Part shown: one piece after another, positions 7,909 to 16,869 of the stretch
How the letters are laid out: each line of letters starts with the position of its first letter
Numbering within the stretch: position 1 is the first letter of the stretch
NCBI GenBank assembly: GCA_023435705.1
Contig: JAEYRH010000006.1
Span: 62,001 to 126,000, forward strand
DNA length: 64,000 nt
Direction: 5' to 3'
From: Bacillota bacterium
GTDB taxonomy: Bacteria; Bacillota; Clostridia; Christensenellales; UMGS416
Notes under the pieces: model-generated
Seen by the model: the letters and a program-made list of their open reading frames with translations, nothing else
Told to the model about the DNA's origin: nothing
Database searches by the model: none
Program-made: the position numbers and the translations under genes

Positions 7909-9861
7909 ATGAAACCCACCTTCTACATCACCACCCCGATCTATTACCCCAGCGGCAAGCTGCACATCGGCAACGGCTACTGCACCGTGTGCTGCGACAC
8001 GATGGCCCGCTGGAAGCGCCTCACCGGCTACGACGTCTATTTCCTCACCGGCACCGACGAGCACGGCCAGAAGATCGAGGAGGCCGCCGCCAAGGCCGGC
8101 GTGACGCCCCAGGAATTCGTGGACGACATCGTGGCCGGCATCCACGAGCTGTGGAAGGCGATGGACATCACCAACAACGATTTCATCCGCACCACCGAGG
8201 AGCGCCATGTGAAGGCCGTGCAGAAGATCTTCAACAAGCTCTACCTGCAAGGTGACATCTACAAGGGCGCCTACAAGGGCTGGTACTGCACGCCCTGCGA
8301 GGCCTTTTGGACCGAGACACAATTAAAGGACGGCAAGTGCCCCGACTGCGGCCGCGAGGTGAAAATGGCCGAGGAGGAGGCCTACTTCTTCAAGACCAGC
8401 AAGTATGCGCCGTGGCTCATGGACTATATTGAGAAGAACCCGGACTTCATCCAGCCGGTCAGCCGTAAAAACGAGATGGTGCAGAACTTTTTGAAGCCGG
8501 GCCTCGAAGACCTGTGCGTGTCGCGCACCAGCTTCACCTGGGGCATCCCGGTCACCTTTGACACCAAGCATGTGGTCTATGTGTGGCTGGACGCGCTCTC
8601 CAACTACATCACGGCGCTCGGGGCCTACAGCGACGACGAGACGCTCTACAACAAGTTCTGGCCCGCCGATGTGCATGTGGTAGGCAAGGAAATCGTGCGG
8701 TTCCACACGATCATCTGGCCGATCATGCTGCACGCGCTCGGCCTGCCGCTGCCCAAGCAGGTGTTCGGCCACGGGTGGTGGACTGTCAACGGCGAGAAGA
8801 TGAGCAAGAGTAAGGGCAACGTGATCGATCCGGTGGCGCTGGTGGGCCGCTATGGCGTGGATGCCGTGAAGTACTTCCTGCTGCGCGAAATCCCCTTTGG
8901 TGCCGACGGCGACTTTTCCTATAAGGGCTTCGTCAGCCGCATCAACAGCGACCTGGCCAACGACCTGGGCAACCTCGCCAGCCGCACCGTGGCGATGATC
9001 CAAAAGTACTTTGACGGCGTGATCCCAGCTCCCGCGGAGCTTGAGGATATTGACAATAACCTCTGCGCCCTGGCTGTGGAGTCTGCGCAGAAGTTCGCCG
9101 AGCAGATGGACAAGATGCAGTTCTCACTGGCGCTGGCGGAGCTGTGGAAGCTTGTGAGCGAGTGCAACCGCTACATCGACCAGACCACGCCCTGGGTGCT
9201 GGCCCGTGAGGAAGCCAACCGCCCCCGCCTTGGCACCGTCATGTACAACCTGGCTGAAAGCCTGCGGTTTGTGGCCGTGGCGCTGCAGGCCTGCTTCACC
9301 GACACGCCCAACAAGCTCTTCCAGATGCTCAATGTGACCGGCCAGGCGCTGCGCAGTTGGGATTCCCTGAAGAGCTTCGGCGGCCTGGTGCCGGGCAGGG
9401 CGGTGGAAACGTTGCCCGCATTGTTCCCGCGCCTCGATCCGGAGGTGGAGGTGGAAGCCCTCCGCGAGCTGGCTGGCCGCAGCGCCACACCGGCAGCACC
9501 GGAGGTGAAGAAAGTGGGCGGCCCGCAGAAGGAAGAGATCACCATTGACGACTTCGCCAAGACCGACCTGCGGCTTGCCAAGGTGACTGCCTGCGAGCCG
9601 GTGGAAAAGAGCGACAAGCTTTTGAAGCTCACCGTGGAGGTGGGCGCGCTGGGCAGCCGCACCGTGGTCAGCGGCATTGCCAAATACTATAAGCCGGATG
9701 AAATGGTCGGCAAGACCGTGGTGCTGGTGTGCAACCTGAAGCCGGTGAAGCTCCGCGGCGTGATGAGCGAGGGGATGATCCTCTGCGCCAGCGACGACGA
9801 GGGCAACCTCAAGCTGGTCACCCCGGAGGCCGAGCTGCCTGACGGATCCGAGGTGCGGTAA
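7909..9861 (+). CDS. metG: Methionyl-tRNA synthetase
   Basis: Class I synthetase that charges tRNA-Met in the cytoplasm; 650 residues, usual for the long form. The catalytic domain carries the HIGH-box variant HIGN (residues 19-22) and KMSKS (297-301). A zinc knuckle has CxxC at C127/C130 and C144/C147. The anticodon-binding helical domain occupies roughly 380-520, and a C-terminal tRNA_bind (OB-fold, Trbp111-like) domain runs from about 545, with DLRLAKVTACEPVEKSDKL. The T-box upstream regulates it. tatD begins immediately after the stop codon, forming an operon. Confidence 0.97.
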   Translation: MKPTFYITTPIYYPSGKLHIGNGYCTVCCDTMARWKRLTGYDVYFLTGTDEHGQKIEEAAAKAGVTPQEFVDDIVAGIHELWKAMDITNNDFIRTTEERHVKAVQKIFNKLYLQGDIYKGAYKGWYCTPCEAFWTETQLKDGKCPDCGREVKMAEEEAYFFKTSKYAPWLMDYIEKNPDFIQPVSRKNEMVQNFLKPGLEDLCVSRTSFTWGIPVTFDTKHVVYVWLDALSNYITALGAYSDDETLYNKFWPADVHVVGKEIVRFHTIIWPIMLHALGLPLPKQVFGHGWWTVNGEKMSKSKGNVIDPVALVGRYGVDAVKYFLLREIPFGADGDFSYKGFVSRINSDLANDLGNLASRTVAMIQKYFDGVIPAPAELEDIDNNLCALAVESAQKFAEQMDKMQFSLALAELWKLVSECNRYIDQTTPWVLAREEANRPRLGTVMYNLAESLRFVAVALQACFTDTPNKLFQMLNVTGQALRSWDSLKSFGGLVPGRAVETLPALFPRLDPEVEVEALRELAGRSATPAAPEVKKVGGPQKEEITIDDFAKTDLRLAKVTACEPVEKSDKLLKLTVEVGALGSRTVVSGIAKYYKPDEMVGKTVVLVCNLKPVKLRGVMSEGMILCASDDEGNLKLVTPEAELPDGSEVR

Positions 9862-10644
9862 ATGCGCCTGTTTGACACCCATGCCCACCTGGACGACGAC
9901 AGCTTTGACAGCGACCGGGATCAGTTGATCCCGGCGCTGCCCCAAGAGGGCGTTGCGTTGGTTCTTTCCGCTGCCGCCGATATGGGCAGCTCCGCCGCCG
10001 CCATCGCGTTGGCCGAGCGGTACCCCCATGTGGTGGCCAGCATCGGCATCCATCCCCATGTGGCGGAGGATATTTCCGACGCCGATCTGGCCCAGCTCAC
10101 CACCTGGGCTGCCCATCCTCGCGTGGTGGCTGTGGGCGAGATCGGTCTGGACTACCACTACGACTTCCGCCCCCGCGACGTGCAGATGCGCTGTTTTCGC
10201 CAGCAATTGGAACTGGTGAGACGGGTAAATCTGCCCGCGATGTATCACATCCGCGAAGCGTGGGGCGACTTCATGCCGATGGTGCAATGCGGAGAGATCC
10301 CCTTTGGGGTGATGCACTGCTTCTCCGGCAGCGTGGAGATCGCCAAGGAGTGCCTGAAGGCCGGGCTCAACATTTCCCTTGCCGGGCCGGTCACCTTCAA
10401 GAACGCACGCAACCTGCACGAGGTGGCCCAATACGTGCCGCTGGATCGGCTGCTCGTGGAGACCGACTGCCCCTACCTGTCGCCGGAGCCGATGCGGGGC
10501 AAGCGCAACGAGCCCAAGCATGTGAAGTACACCGCCGGGGCCATCGCCCGGCTGCGGGGCATGGATCCGGAGGAGTTTGCCGAGGCGGCGTTCCAGAATG
10601 CCTGCCGGCTGTTTCGTGTCAATGAATCGGGAGAGAAGCAATGA
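9862..10644 (+). CDS. tatD: TatD family metal-dependent deoxyribonuclease
   Basis: TIM-barrel metal hydrolase of the amidohydrolase superfamily, 260 residues. Metal ligands are visible: H7 and H9 (DTHAH), E93 (VGEIGLDYH), H129 (YHIREA, usually HSRDA), H152 (MHCFSGS) and D202 (VETDCPYL). Family members show DNase/exonuclease activity and are commonly placed next to metG in Firmicutes. There is no gap after metG, and the ATGA overlap with the radical SAM gene implies coupled translation of all three. Confidence 0.93.
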   Translation: MRLFDTHAHLDDDSFDSDRDQLIPALPQEGVALVLSAAADMGSSAAAIALAERYPHVVASIGIHPHVAEDISDADLAQLTTWAAHPRVVAVGEIGLDYHYDFRPRDVQMRCFRQQLELVRRVNLPAMYHIREAWGDFMPMVQCGEIPFGVMHCFSGSVEIAKECLKAGLNISLAGPVTFKNARNLHEVAQYVPLDRLLVETDCPYLSPEPMRGKRNEPKHVKYTAGAIARLRGMDPEEFAEAAFQNACRLFRVNESGEKQ

Positions 10645-11252
10645 GCCAGGTTTATGCCTACCCGCACGGCAGCGGGCTGTATCTGAATATCACGAACCGC
10701 TGCACGTTTCGCTGTGTGTTTTGTGTGCGAGACAGCCGCAAGGCCTTTGAGGGCCACGAGCTGTGGCTGGACCGCGACCCGTCTGCCGACGAAGTACTGG
10801 CAGCCATCGAGGCCAAGGGCGGTGCGGACAAGTTTTCCGAGGTGGTGTTTTGCGGCTTCGGAGAGCCCACGATGCGGTTGGACGCGCTGCTGGCCGTCGC
10901 CCGTGAAATCAAGGCCCGCTGGCATGCGCCGGTGCGCCTGAATACCAACGGGCAGGGGAGCCTCATCGCCGGGCGGGACATCGCGCCGGAGCTAAAGGGT
11001 CTCATTGATACCGTGTCGATTAGTCTGAACGCCCCCACCACCGCAGAATATGTGGCGGTGAGCCGGCCCGCCCATGGCGAGAAGAGCTGGCAGGCTATGC
11101 TCGACTTCGCCGCCGCCTGTAAAGCGCAGGGGATCGATGTGGTGATGACCGTGGTGGATTCCATCGGCAAGGAAAAGGTGGAGGCAAGCCGCAAAGTTGC
11201 CAGCGGGCTGGGGGTAAGGTTTCGGGTGAGGGAGTATATCGCGGAGGAATGA
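10641..11252 (+). CDS. TatD-linked radical SAM protein
   Basis: A 203-residue radical SAM protein with the cluster motif CTFRCVFC (C21, C25, C28), then FCGFGEPTMR (the GE motif for SAM binding) and LNTNGQG. It matches the family known for constant linkage to tatD (the TIGR04038 type), whose reaction is not established. At about 200 residues it is a minimal, three-quarter barrel without an auxiliary cluster domain. Its start ATG overlaps the tatD stop. Last gene of the metG operon; an inverted repeat follows. Confidence 0.88.
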   Translation: MSQVYAYPHGSGLYLNITNRCTFRCVFCVRDSRKAFEGHELWLDRDPSADEVLAAIEAKGGADKFSEVVFCGFGEPTMRLDALLAVAREIKARWHAPVRLNTNGQGSLIAGRDIAPELKGLIDTVSISLNAPTTAEYVAVSRPAHGEKSWQAMLDFAAACKAQGIDVVMTVVDSIGKEKVEASRKVASGLGVRFRVREYIAEE

Positions 11253-11267
11253 AGCGCTGATAAAGAG

Positions 11268-11302
11268 AAATCCCCCTTGGCTTGGTTATGCCAAGGGGGA
11301 TT
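11268..11302. terminator. Bidirectional hairpin between convergent genes
   Basis: A perfect 14-bp palindrome, AATCCCCCTTGGC (11268-) with GCCAAGGGGGATT (-11302), 16 bases after the radical SAM stop and two bases before the stop of the opposing gene. T runs are minimal. It belongs to the AATCCC palindrome family seen elsewhere in the window. Confidence 0.65.
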
Positions 11303-11304
11303 CG

Positions 11305-13197
11305 TTACTTCACCTCAAACTCCACCGTGAAGTAATACCAACCGGCCATGCCCCATGGAGCGCCGTAATCCTCGGCGTTCATCTCAAAGAATCCCTCTAG
11401 CCGATACCTGCCTGCACTCAGGCCAGCCAGCACCGGTTGATTGGTCACCTCAGTCAGCGTGCGGGTTTCACCCATCTCAACTTGTCTTTCCCTACCTGGT
11501 AAAGTACGCGCCATTCGAATTATTCCGCGCTTTACCTCTGCATCCCCCTGATATAGCCGGTAGCATACAAACGGTATCGTGCTGTATCCTTCGGAGGCAT
11601 AGAGGCAGGGGAGGGAGATGGTGCTGCGTGAATTGTTCGTGAACGAGACGGCGAGGCGGCGGTCGGCTGTGATTGCTCCTGTTGTATTCACACCTGCGTA
11701 GTTGCGAAACCAATAGGGCATTTTGGTGGAAATGAGGGTTGGGCCTGTGCCAAGCACATTGCCTTCCAGCGCATATTCACTGGCTTCCGAGATGGGCGCA
11801 GAGGCCAGATCCGCTCTCAGCCAGTCTCCCGGCTTCAATGTGATTGGCGTTGTGCCATCCGGTGTTGTCGATTCCTCTCCGCTCACCAACATGATGTTGC
11901 TGGAGTTTTTCAACTCAAAGTCACCGCTGACGGCTTTGATTACCTCTCCGTCTTGCTTGAACAGGAGTTCACAAGGAAAGGAAACGGGAACCGTATAATC
12001 TTTATCTGAGAAGTTTTCTATTATCAATTGAGCAGTAAGTGCCGTCGATCCCGATGAATCCATCCCGACCATTGACTGCACCTGCGTGATCACGCTGTCC
12101 ACCAATGTTTTTGTGGAGATGGTGGTCGGTGCACCCTTTGTGGCATACCAACATGTCTTTTCATCTCTCCACCCGGCTGCCACACAGCGGTTTGCAACTT
12201 CTTCCACGCTGCCATCGGTCATATCCAGCTTCCAGAGTGTGTTGGTCGGGTCATTGTCGTAAATGAACAATGCACCCACACCAAGGTATTGGGCTTTGTC
12301 GCATATTCTTAGCATGCGAAAAGAATCGCTTTTCAGCTCAGTCATAATAATACGGTCGCCCCGTGTGAGAGTGTATTTTCCATCATCACCCTTCGTGAGG
12401 CCAAGCAGGAAGCTGGATGGAACGAGCTTTTTAGCCCCGTTATTTGCCTGATATCCGCTGGATAAAGACCCGCTGATGTTGGCTGGCACGGAGCCGGCAA
12501 GGCCTCTGCCCGTCCATGAAACCCGGGCATTATAGATAGTTCCTTCAGGAAAGATCGCATAGAAAGTGAGTGCTTCATCCACAAACTGCCTCTTGGTTGG
12601 CACCATCACAGCATCAGCCCAATTCACTTGAATTTCGTTCATGCTTTCATCCACCCACCGCACCCCAGCCGGCACTTTGAGCCGCCAGCCTCCGGCTGTC
12701 ACGACCCACACGGCGTCGCCTGAGTTGCCATGCACGGTGAACGCCACCCAATGGTCCTGCCCGCTGCAGAGGAAGGTGTAGGGCTTTACGGCTTGCTCCT
12801 TCCAAAGATCCAGCGTAACGGTGACAGATTGATCGGTGCCCACCAGCGCAAGCTCCGCTGTTTTGGCTCGGTAATACCAGGTGTCTGAACCTTCGGTTGC
12901 AACGGCCTGCCAACCGTCTTCTCCTTTGGGAGTGCCCTCAAGGGATTTCAAAGGCAGCTGGATCAATGGTGTGGCCGCTGTGGCCGGTGTGGTGTCTCGG
13001 ATCGGCCCCAATCCAAACACCAGCAACGCCGCAACGCCGCACATCGCCAGCGCATAGGCCACGGTGGCCGGCAAGGGTAGCCGCCAGGATGACTTCCGGG
13101 CAGGCAGCGCCGCCACGGTTTTCTTCACCGCCATCGTGAAGGCAATGGGGGTGGGGGGATAGGTATCGGCAAGTTTGTCTGCCCAATCGCTTCTCAT
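11305..13197 (-). CDS. Membrane anti-sigma-factor-like protein with large extracytoplasmic region
   Basis: A 630-residue protein beginning MRSDWADKLADTYP, a short cytoplasmic segment of about 40 residues, one membrane helix (about 42-66), and roughly 560 external residues rich in beta strands. The C-terminal third has Ig-like or BsuPI-like features (IENFSDKDYTVPVSFP; VSFTNNSRSTISLPC). It starts inside the sigma-factor stop codon (ATGA) with a perfect AAGGAGG, the usual layout for an anti-sigma factor. No zinc HxxxCxxC motif is visible, so the assignment rests on position and topology. The external part may sense envelope stress; this is inference. Confidence 0.6.
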   Translation of the reverse strand: MRSDWADKLADTYPPTPIAFTMAVKKTVAALPARKSSWRLPLPATVAYALAMCGVAALLVFGLGPIRDTTPATAATPLIQLPLKSLEGTPKGEDGWQAVATEGSDTWYYRAKTAELALVGTDQSVTVTLDLWKEQAVKPYTFLCSGQDHWVAFTVHGNSGDAVWVVTAGGWRLKVPAGVRWVDESMNEIQVNWADAVMVPTKRQFVDEALTFYAIFPEGTIYNARVSWTGRGLAGSVPANISGSLSSGYQANNGAKKLVPSSFLLGLTKGDDGKYTLTRGDRIIMTELKSDSFRMLRICDKAQYLGVGALFIYDNDPTNTLWKLDMTDGSVEEVANRCVAAGWRDEKTCWYATKGAPTTISTKTLVDSVITQVQSMVGMDSSGSTALTAQLIIENFSDKDYTVPVSFPCELLFKQDGEVIKAVSGDFELKNSSNIMLVSGEESTTPDGTTPITLKPGDWLRADLASAPISEASEYALEGNVLGTGPTLISTKMPYWFRNYAGVNTTGAITADRRLAVSFTNNSRSTISLPCLYASEGYSTIPFVCYRLYQGDAEVKRGIIRMARTLPGRERQVEMGETRTLTEVTNQPVLAGLSAGRYRLEGFFEMNAEDYGAPWGMAGWYYFTVEFEVK

Positions 13198-13748
13198 GGT
13201 CTTTCCTCCTTGATGCGCATGCTCTCAGCCAGCCGGGCCCTGGCGCGGGCCAGGCGGCTTTTCACCGTGCCGGCGGGCACCCGCAGCAGCCGGGCGATTT
13301 CCGCCACAGGCAGTTCCTCCACATGGTGCAGCACCACCACGACCCGCTGGTCTTCCGGCAGCGCTGCCAACGCCGCGCGCAGGTCGATCAGGTCGTCGTG
13401 CAGGCGGCCCGCGCCTGCAAAGCTATTGGTGTCTGCCTGTGGGGTTGTGCTTTTGCGGCGCTTGCCGAGCTTGTAGCACTCGTTGAGCAGGATGCGGATG
13501 AGCCATGTGCGAAAGAACGCCGGATCGCGCAGCGAGCCCAGCTTCAGCCATGCCTTGGTGATGGCCTCCTGCACGGCGTCGGCGCAGTCCTGGTCACGGC
13601 CCAGCACCGTGCGGGCCATGCGATAAAGCGTGCGCTCGCAGTCTTCCACCAGCTCGGCAAAGGCCTCTGCGTCGCCGCCTTGGGCCTCCAGCACCAGTGC
13701 AGCTCTGCCGTCCGGCGGGGCAATGCCTGGAATTGCTTTTTCTTCCAT
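13194..13748 (-). CDS. ECF-type RNA polymerase sigma factor
   Basis: A 184-residue sigma-70 family protein with only regions 2 and 4. Region 2 includes FAELVEDCERTLYRMART and DAVQEAITKAWLKL; region 4 includes LPEDQRVVVVLHHVEELPVAEIARLLRVPAGTVKSRLARARARL, shown here in parts and ending in the helix-turn-helix. It is translationally coupled to the membrane protein downstream, consistent with a sigma/anti-sigma pair. A GGAAC-type element upstream suggests autoregulation. The regulon cannot be deduced from this window. Confidence 0.9.
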   Translation of the reverse strand: MEEKAIPGIAPPDGRAALVLEAQGGDAEAFAELVEDCERTLYRMARTVLGRDQDCADAVQEAITKAWLKLGSLRDPAFFRTWLIRILLNECYKLGKRRKSTTPQADTNSFAGAGRLHDDLIDLRAALAALPEDQRVVVVLHHVEELPVAEIARLLRVPAGTVKSRLARARARLAESMRIKEERP

Positions 13749-13778
13749 GTGGCTGCTCCTATGACAATTTCAACTGTT

Positions 13779-13805
13779 AGATCGCGCGGAAGGGGAGGGG
13801 GTTCC
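13779..13805 (-). promoter_or_regulatory. Possible ECF autoregulatory promoter
   Basis: On the minus strand GGAACC (13805-13800) is followed after 15 bases by CGATCT (13784-13779). ECF promoters typically have an AAC-containing -35 and a CG-containing -10. It lies 31 bases before the sigma gene start. Confidence 0.4.
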
Positions 13806-13822
13806 CTTCCGGCAGACATGAT

Positions 13823-14476
13823 TCAAAAAGATGTTGGTTGATCAAACTCCAAATGCCCCGAATCGTTCATCACTGCCACATGAAACCGCCCGGTCTCCGG
13901 GTCAAACCGCAGCACCGTGATGCTGGTGTTTTCCGGTGGGCCCAGGTAGAACCGCTTCTCCTGCCCGATCCTCAGCGCCGCGCAGACCAGCGCGCGGATC
14001 ACGCCGCCGTGTGTCACCACAGCCACCGGCCCCTGCCCTTCTTCCGCCAGCGCCGCAATCACCGGCATTGCCCGCGCTTGCACATCACCGCCGCTCTCGC
14101 CGCCGGGGTAGGGAAGGTCTTCGCTGTGGCTGTGCCAGCGGTCATGATACTCCGGGTCTTCCTGTCGGAACACTTCCCACGGGCAGTGATTGATTCGGCC
14201 CATATCTATTTCCCGCAGCGCCGGCACAAGCTCAATACCGATGCCGGTGTGGCGCGCAATGGCCTCGGCAGTCTGCACGGTGCGCTTGAGGTCGCTTGAG
14301 AGGATGCGCTTAATGCCGGAGTGGGCCAACCGCATGCCCACGCGCTCCGCCTGGTCGCGGCCTTTGGCGTTGAGGCTGGGGTCGGGGCTGTTCTTTTCGT
14401 TGGAAAAGCAATCGGGCGTGCTGAGATCGGTGTTGCCGTGGCGGATAAGCAGGATTTCGGTCATTTGTGTTTCCAT
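13823..14476 (-). CDS. Histidine phosphatase family protein (phosphoglycerate-mutase fold)
   Basis: A 217-residue branch-1 histidine phosphatase. The catalytic LIRHGNTD motif lies near residue 9, SSDLKRTVQTAEAIA supplies the second arginine, REIDMG the acid, and VVTHGGVIRAL the second histidine. Such proteins remove phosphate from small molecules (for example alpha-ribazole phosphate or sugar phosphates); the substrate here is unknown. The ATG at 14476 (METQMTEI) is chosen because AGGAG lies upstream; the inner ATG at 14464 is an alternative. It is divergent from the Gfo/Idh gene. Confidence 0.85.
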   Translation of the reverse strand: METQMTEILLIRHGNTDLSTPDCFSNEKNSPDPSLNAKGRDQAERVGMRLAHSGIKRILSSDLKRTVQTAEAIARHTGIGIELVPALREIDMGRINHCPWEVFRQEDPEYHDRWHSHSEDLPYPGGESGGDVQARAMPVIAALAEEGQGPVAVVTHGGVIRALVCAALRIGQEKRFYLGPPENTSITVLRFDPETGRFHVAVMNDSGHLEFDQPTSF

Positions 14477-14559
14477 TGGGCAATCAACTCCTGAGTCTAC
14501 TGACATGCGATGTACTGGAACGAATATATGTAACCGATTGACATATTTTCGTTTTACTG

Positions 14560-14588
14560 TTGCATTGCATTTCATGATTGATTAAAAT
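14560..14588 (+). promoter_or_regulatory. Promoter for the Gfo/Idh/MocA gene
   Basis: TTGCAT (14560-14565), 17 bases, TAAAAT (14583-14588). A second possible -35 (TTGACA, 14538-14543) lies upstream. Confidence 0.55.
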
Positions 14589-14623
14589 ACATCTTGGTAT
14601 CAAACACAAGGAGGAATTTCCTG

Positions 14624-15703
14624 ATGCGTAAGGTGAAGGTGGGCATCATCGGCTGCGGCGGCATCGCCAATGGCAAGCACATGCCGGCGCTGTCCAGGAT
14701 GGACAATGTGGAAATGGTCGCGTTCTGCGACATTGTGAAAGAGCGTGCACAAGATGCGGCGGACAAATTCGGCACTGCCGACGCAAGGGTTTATGAGGAC
14801 TACACCGAGCTTCTGAAGAAGGAAGGTGAGGTGGAGGTCATCCATGTGCTCACCCCCAACCGCTCCCATTCGCCAATCACGATCGCCGCGCTGGAGTCCG
14901 GCCGCCATGTGATGTGCGAGAAGCCCATGGCCAAGGATGTGGCCGGCGCCCGCGCCATGATCGCCGCCGCCAAAAAGACCGGCAAGAAGCTCACCATCGG
15001 CTACCAAAACCGTTGCCGGCAGGATTCTCTTTACTTGAAGCGGCTGGTGGATGCCGGCGAACTGGGCGAGATTTACTATTCCCGCGCCATCGCGCTGCGC
15101 CGCCGCGCCGTGCCCACCTGGGGCGTGTTTTTGAATGAATATGAGCAGGGCGGGGGCCCGCTGATCGACATCGGCACCCACGCGCTTGACCTCACGCTGT
15201 GGATGATGAACAATTATGAACCGGAGCTCGTGGTGGGCACATCCTTCCGCAAGCTGGCCGACACCAAAGACGCAGCCAACGCCTGGGGCCCCTGGGACCC
15301 GGAGAAGTTCACTGTGGAAGATTCGGCTTTTGGGTTCATCCGCTTCAAAAACGGTGCCACCTGCATGCTGGAGTCTTCTTGGGCGCTGAACATCGCCGAA
15401 CCCCGCGAGGCCATCACGATGCTGTGCGGCACAAAGGGCGGGGCGGATATGTTTGACGGCCTGAGGATCAACGGCGAGGCCTATGGCAAGACGTGGCTCA
15501 GGAAAGTGGACACTGAGATGGGCGGCGTGGCCTTCTATGATGCGGCTGGCAACAAGCCTGAGGACGTGGAAATGGCCACCTGGATTTCCGCCGTGGTCAA
15601 CGACACACCCCTGCGGGTGCTGCCCGAGCAGGCGCTGGTGGTCACTGAGATCCTGGATGCCATCTACCGCTCGGCCAAGACCGGCGAAGCAATCCGGATG
15701 TAG
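14624..15703 (+). CDS. Gfo/Idh/MocA family NAD(P)-dependent oxidoreductase
   Basis: A 359-residue sugar or inositol dehydrogenase-type protein. The N-terminal Rossmann fold has VGIIGCGGIANGKHMP; the conserved CEKPMAKD supplies the catalytic-region lysine, followed by GYQNRCRQDS; the C-terminal alpha/beta domain includes DIGTHALDL, with the family's usual histidine. AAGGAGG lies 9 bases before the ATG. Relatives oxidise or reduce hydroxyls on sugars and cyclitols; the substrate is not evident. A hairpin terminator follows, so it is probably monocistronic. Confidence 0.9.
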   Translation: MRKVKVGIIGCGGIANGKHMPALSRMDNVEMVAFCDIVKERAQDAADKFGTADARVYEDYTELLKKEGEVEVIHVLTPNRSHSPITIAALESGRHVMCEKPMAKDVAGARAMIAAAKKTGKKLTIGYQNRCRQDSLYLKRLVDAGELGEIYYSRAIALRRRAVPTWGVFLNEYEQGGGPLIDIGTHALDLTLWMMNNYEPELVVGTSFRKLADTKDAANAWGPWDPEKFTVEDSAFGFIRFKNGATCMLESSWALNIAEPREAITMLCGTKGGADMFDGLRINGEAYGKTWLRKVDTEMGGVAFYDAAGNKPEDVEMATWISAVVNDTPLRVLPEQALVVTEILDAIYRSAKTGEAIRM

Positions 15704-15717
15704 CGAAACATGAAGCC

Positions 15718-15755
15718 AATCCCTCTTCCGCTTTTGTGGAGGAGGGATTCTTTCT
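15718..15755 (+). terminator. Terminator after the Gfo/Idh/MocA gene
   Basis: AATCCCTC...GGAGGGATT stem (15719-15749) followed by TCTTTCTT. Its edges match the AATCCC palindrome family. Confidence 0.75.
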
Positions 15756-15850
15756 TCAAGGGGTTTGAGCAAACAACCAATCCAAATACTAAATGATAAA
15801 TCTGGTATGCCAGGTACTGGTTATTACCGCACGGTAGGGAGGGGTAATCC

Positions 15851-16792
15851 ATGCACAATCCCATACTTCAAACCAGAACTCTTGGCCGCACCGGCATCAC
15901 CGTGACCCGGTTCGGTGCCGGCGGGCATTTCACTTTTGGGCCTTCCGCGCACAACGATGTGTCCAGACGGGTGCGGGAGCTCAACCACCTGCTGGATCTG
16001 GGCGTCAATTACCTGGACGTGCAATGGGAGCCGGAGGAAGACGCCACAGCCGAATTGATGAAGACACGCGGGGATGAGTTCACCGTGTGTTGGCCGATAC
16101 ACGGCGTTTCGCAGCGCGGCGGAGACCTCACGCGTGATTATGTGCTGCAATACTGCCAGGACCACCGCAAGCGCTACGGCTTTGAGCATGTGGACATTCT
16201 TCTTTGGGTGGGCCTGGAGCTGCAGCCGGAGAGTGAAGACAAGGTGATGGATGAGCTGCGCGAGGCGTTCCAGCGGTTGAAGTCGCAGGGGTTTTGCAGC
16301 CACCTGGCGTTTTCCTGCCACCATTCCCCGCAGATGGCGCAGCACGCGATTACCAAATATGATGATTTTGATGTCATGATGGTGCCCTACAGCTATCTGC
16401 ACCCCGCCGTGGAGCGGGAGCTGCTGCCATTTGCCAGGGCCAGGGGCGTGGGAACGGTGGGGATGAAAACATTTGGGGGCGGGGGCGGCTACCTGAACAT
16501 GGTCTGGGCTGGCGAAGCCAACTGGGGGAGTGTGGGCGCCTTGGCGCAGAGCTGCAAGCCATACCAGGCGGCAATCCGCTGGGTGATGCAGAACCCGAAC
16601 CTCGATTGTGTGGTGCCGGGCATGCATTCGGCCCGGCAAATGGACGAGCTTTATGAGGCGATCCAGTCGCCCTACAGTCAGGAAGACGAACAAATCCTCT
16701 CGGAGTTGAAATGTGCGATGATCGAATCCGACGTGGCTGTGCAACTCCGCCGTGACGGCCACGAAAGCCACGATAAGCGCAGCTGGGACTGA
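15851..16792 (+). CDS. Aldo/keto-reductase-fold protein with altered catalytic tetrad
   Basis: A 313-residue TIM-barrel protein: TLGRTGITVTRFGAGGH at the N-terminus, the GVNYLDV strand, and the NADPH-side segment YQAAIRWVMQNPNLDCVVPGMHSARQMDE. Normal aldo/keto reductases use Asp, Tyr, Lys and His. Asp56 is present, but the Tyr position region reads VQWEP, the Lys strand reads FTVCWPIHG, and the His strand reads VDILLWVGL. At least three of the four appear replaced, so it may bind but not reduce carbonyls. GGGAGG precedes the ATG. Confidence 0.75.
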   Translation: MHNPILQTRTLGRTGITVTRFGAGGHFTFGPSAHNDVSRRVRELNHLLDLGVNYLDVQWEPEEDATAELMKTRGDEFTVCWPIHGVSQRGGDLTRDYVLQYCQDHRKRYGFEHVDILLWVGLELQPESEDKVMDELREAFQRLKSQGFCSHLAFSCHHSPQMAQHAITKYDDFDVMMVPYSYLHPAVERELLPFARARGVGTVGMKTFGGGGGYLNMVWAGEANWGSVGALAQSCKPYQAAIRWVMQNPNLDCVVPGMHSARQMDELYEAIQSPYSQEDEQILSELKCAMIESDVAVQLRRDGHESHDKRSWD

Positions 16793-16869
16793 TAAAAGCC
16801 GGGCAGCTCGTGAGCCGCCCCAGCTTGTCAAAAAACCATGAACATATTGAGCGAGAGAATATGACTAGA

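Noticed and set aside
9124..10641. A 505-codon open frame on the minus strand opposite metG and tatD
   Set aside because: It mirrors two well-supported genes, its product is histidine- and glutamine-rich without any family motif, and it has no ribosome site; it is a high-GC shadow frame.
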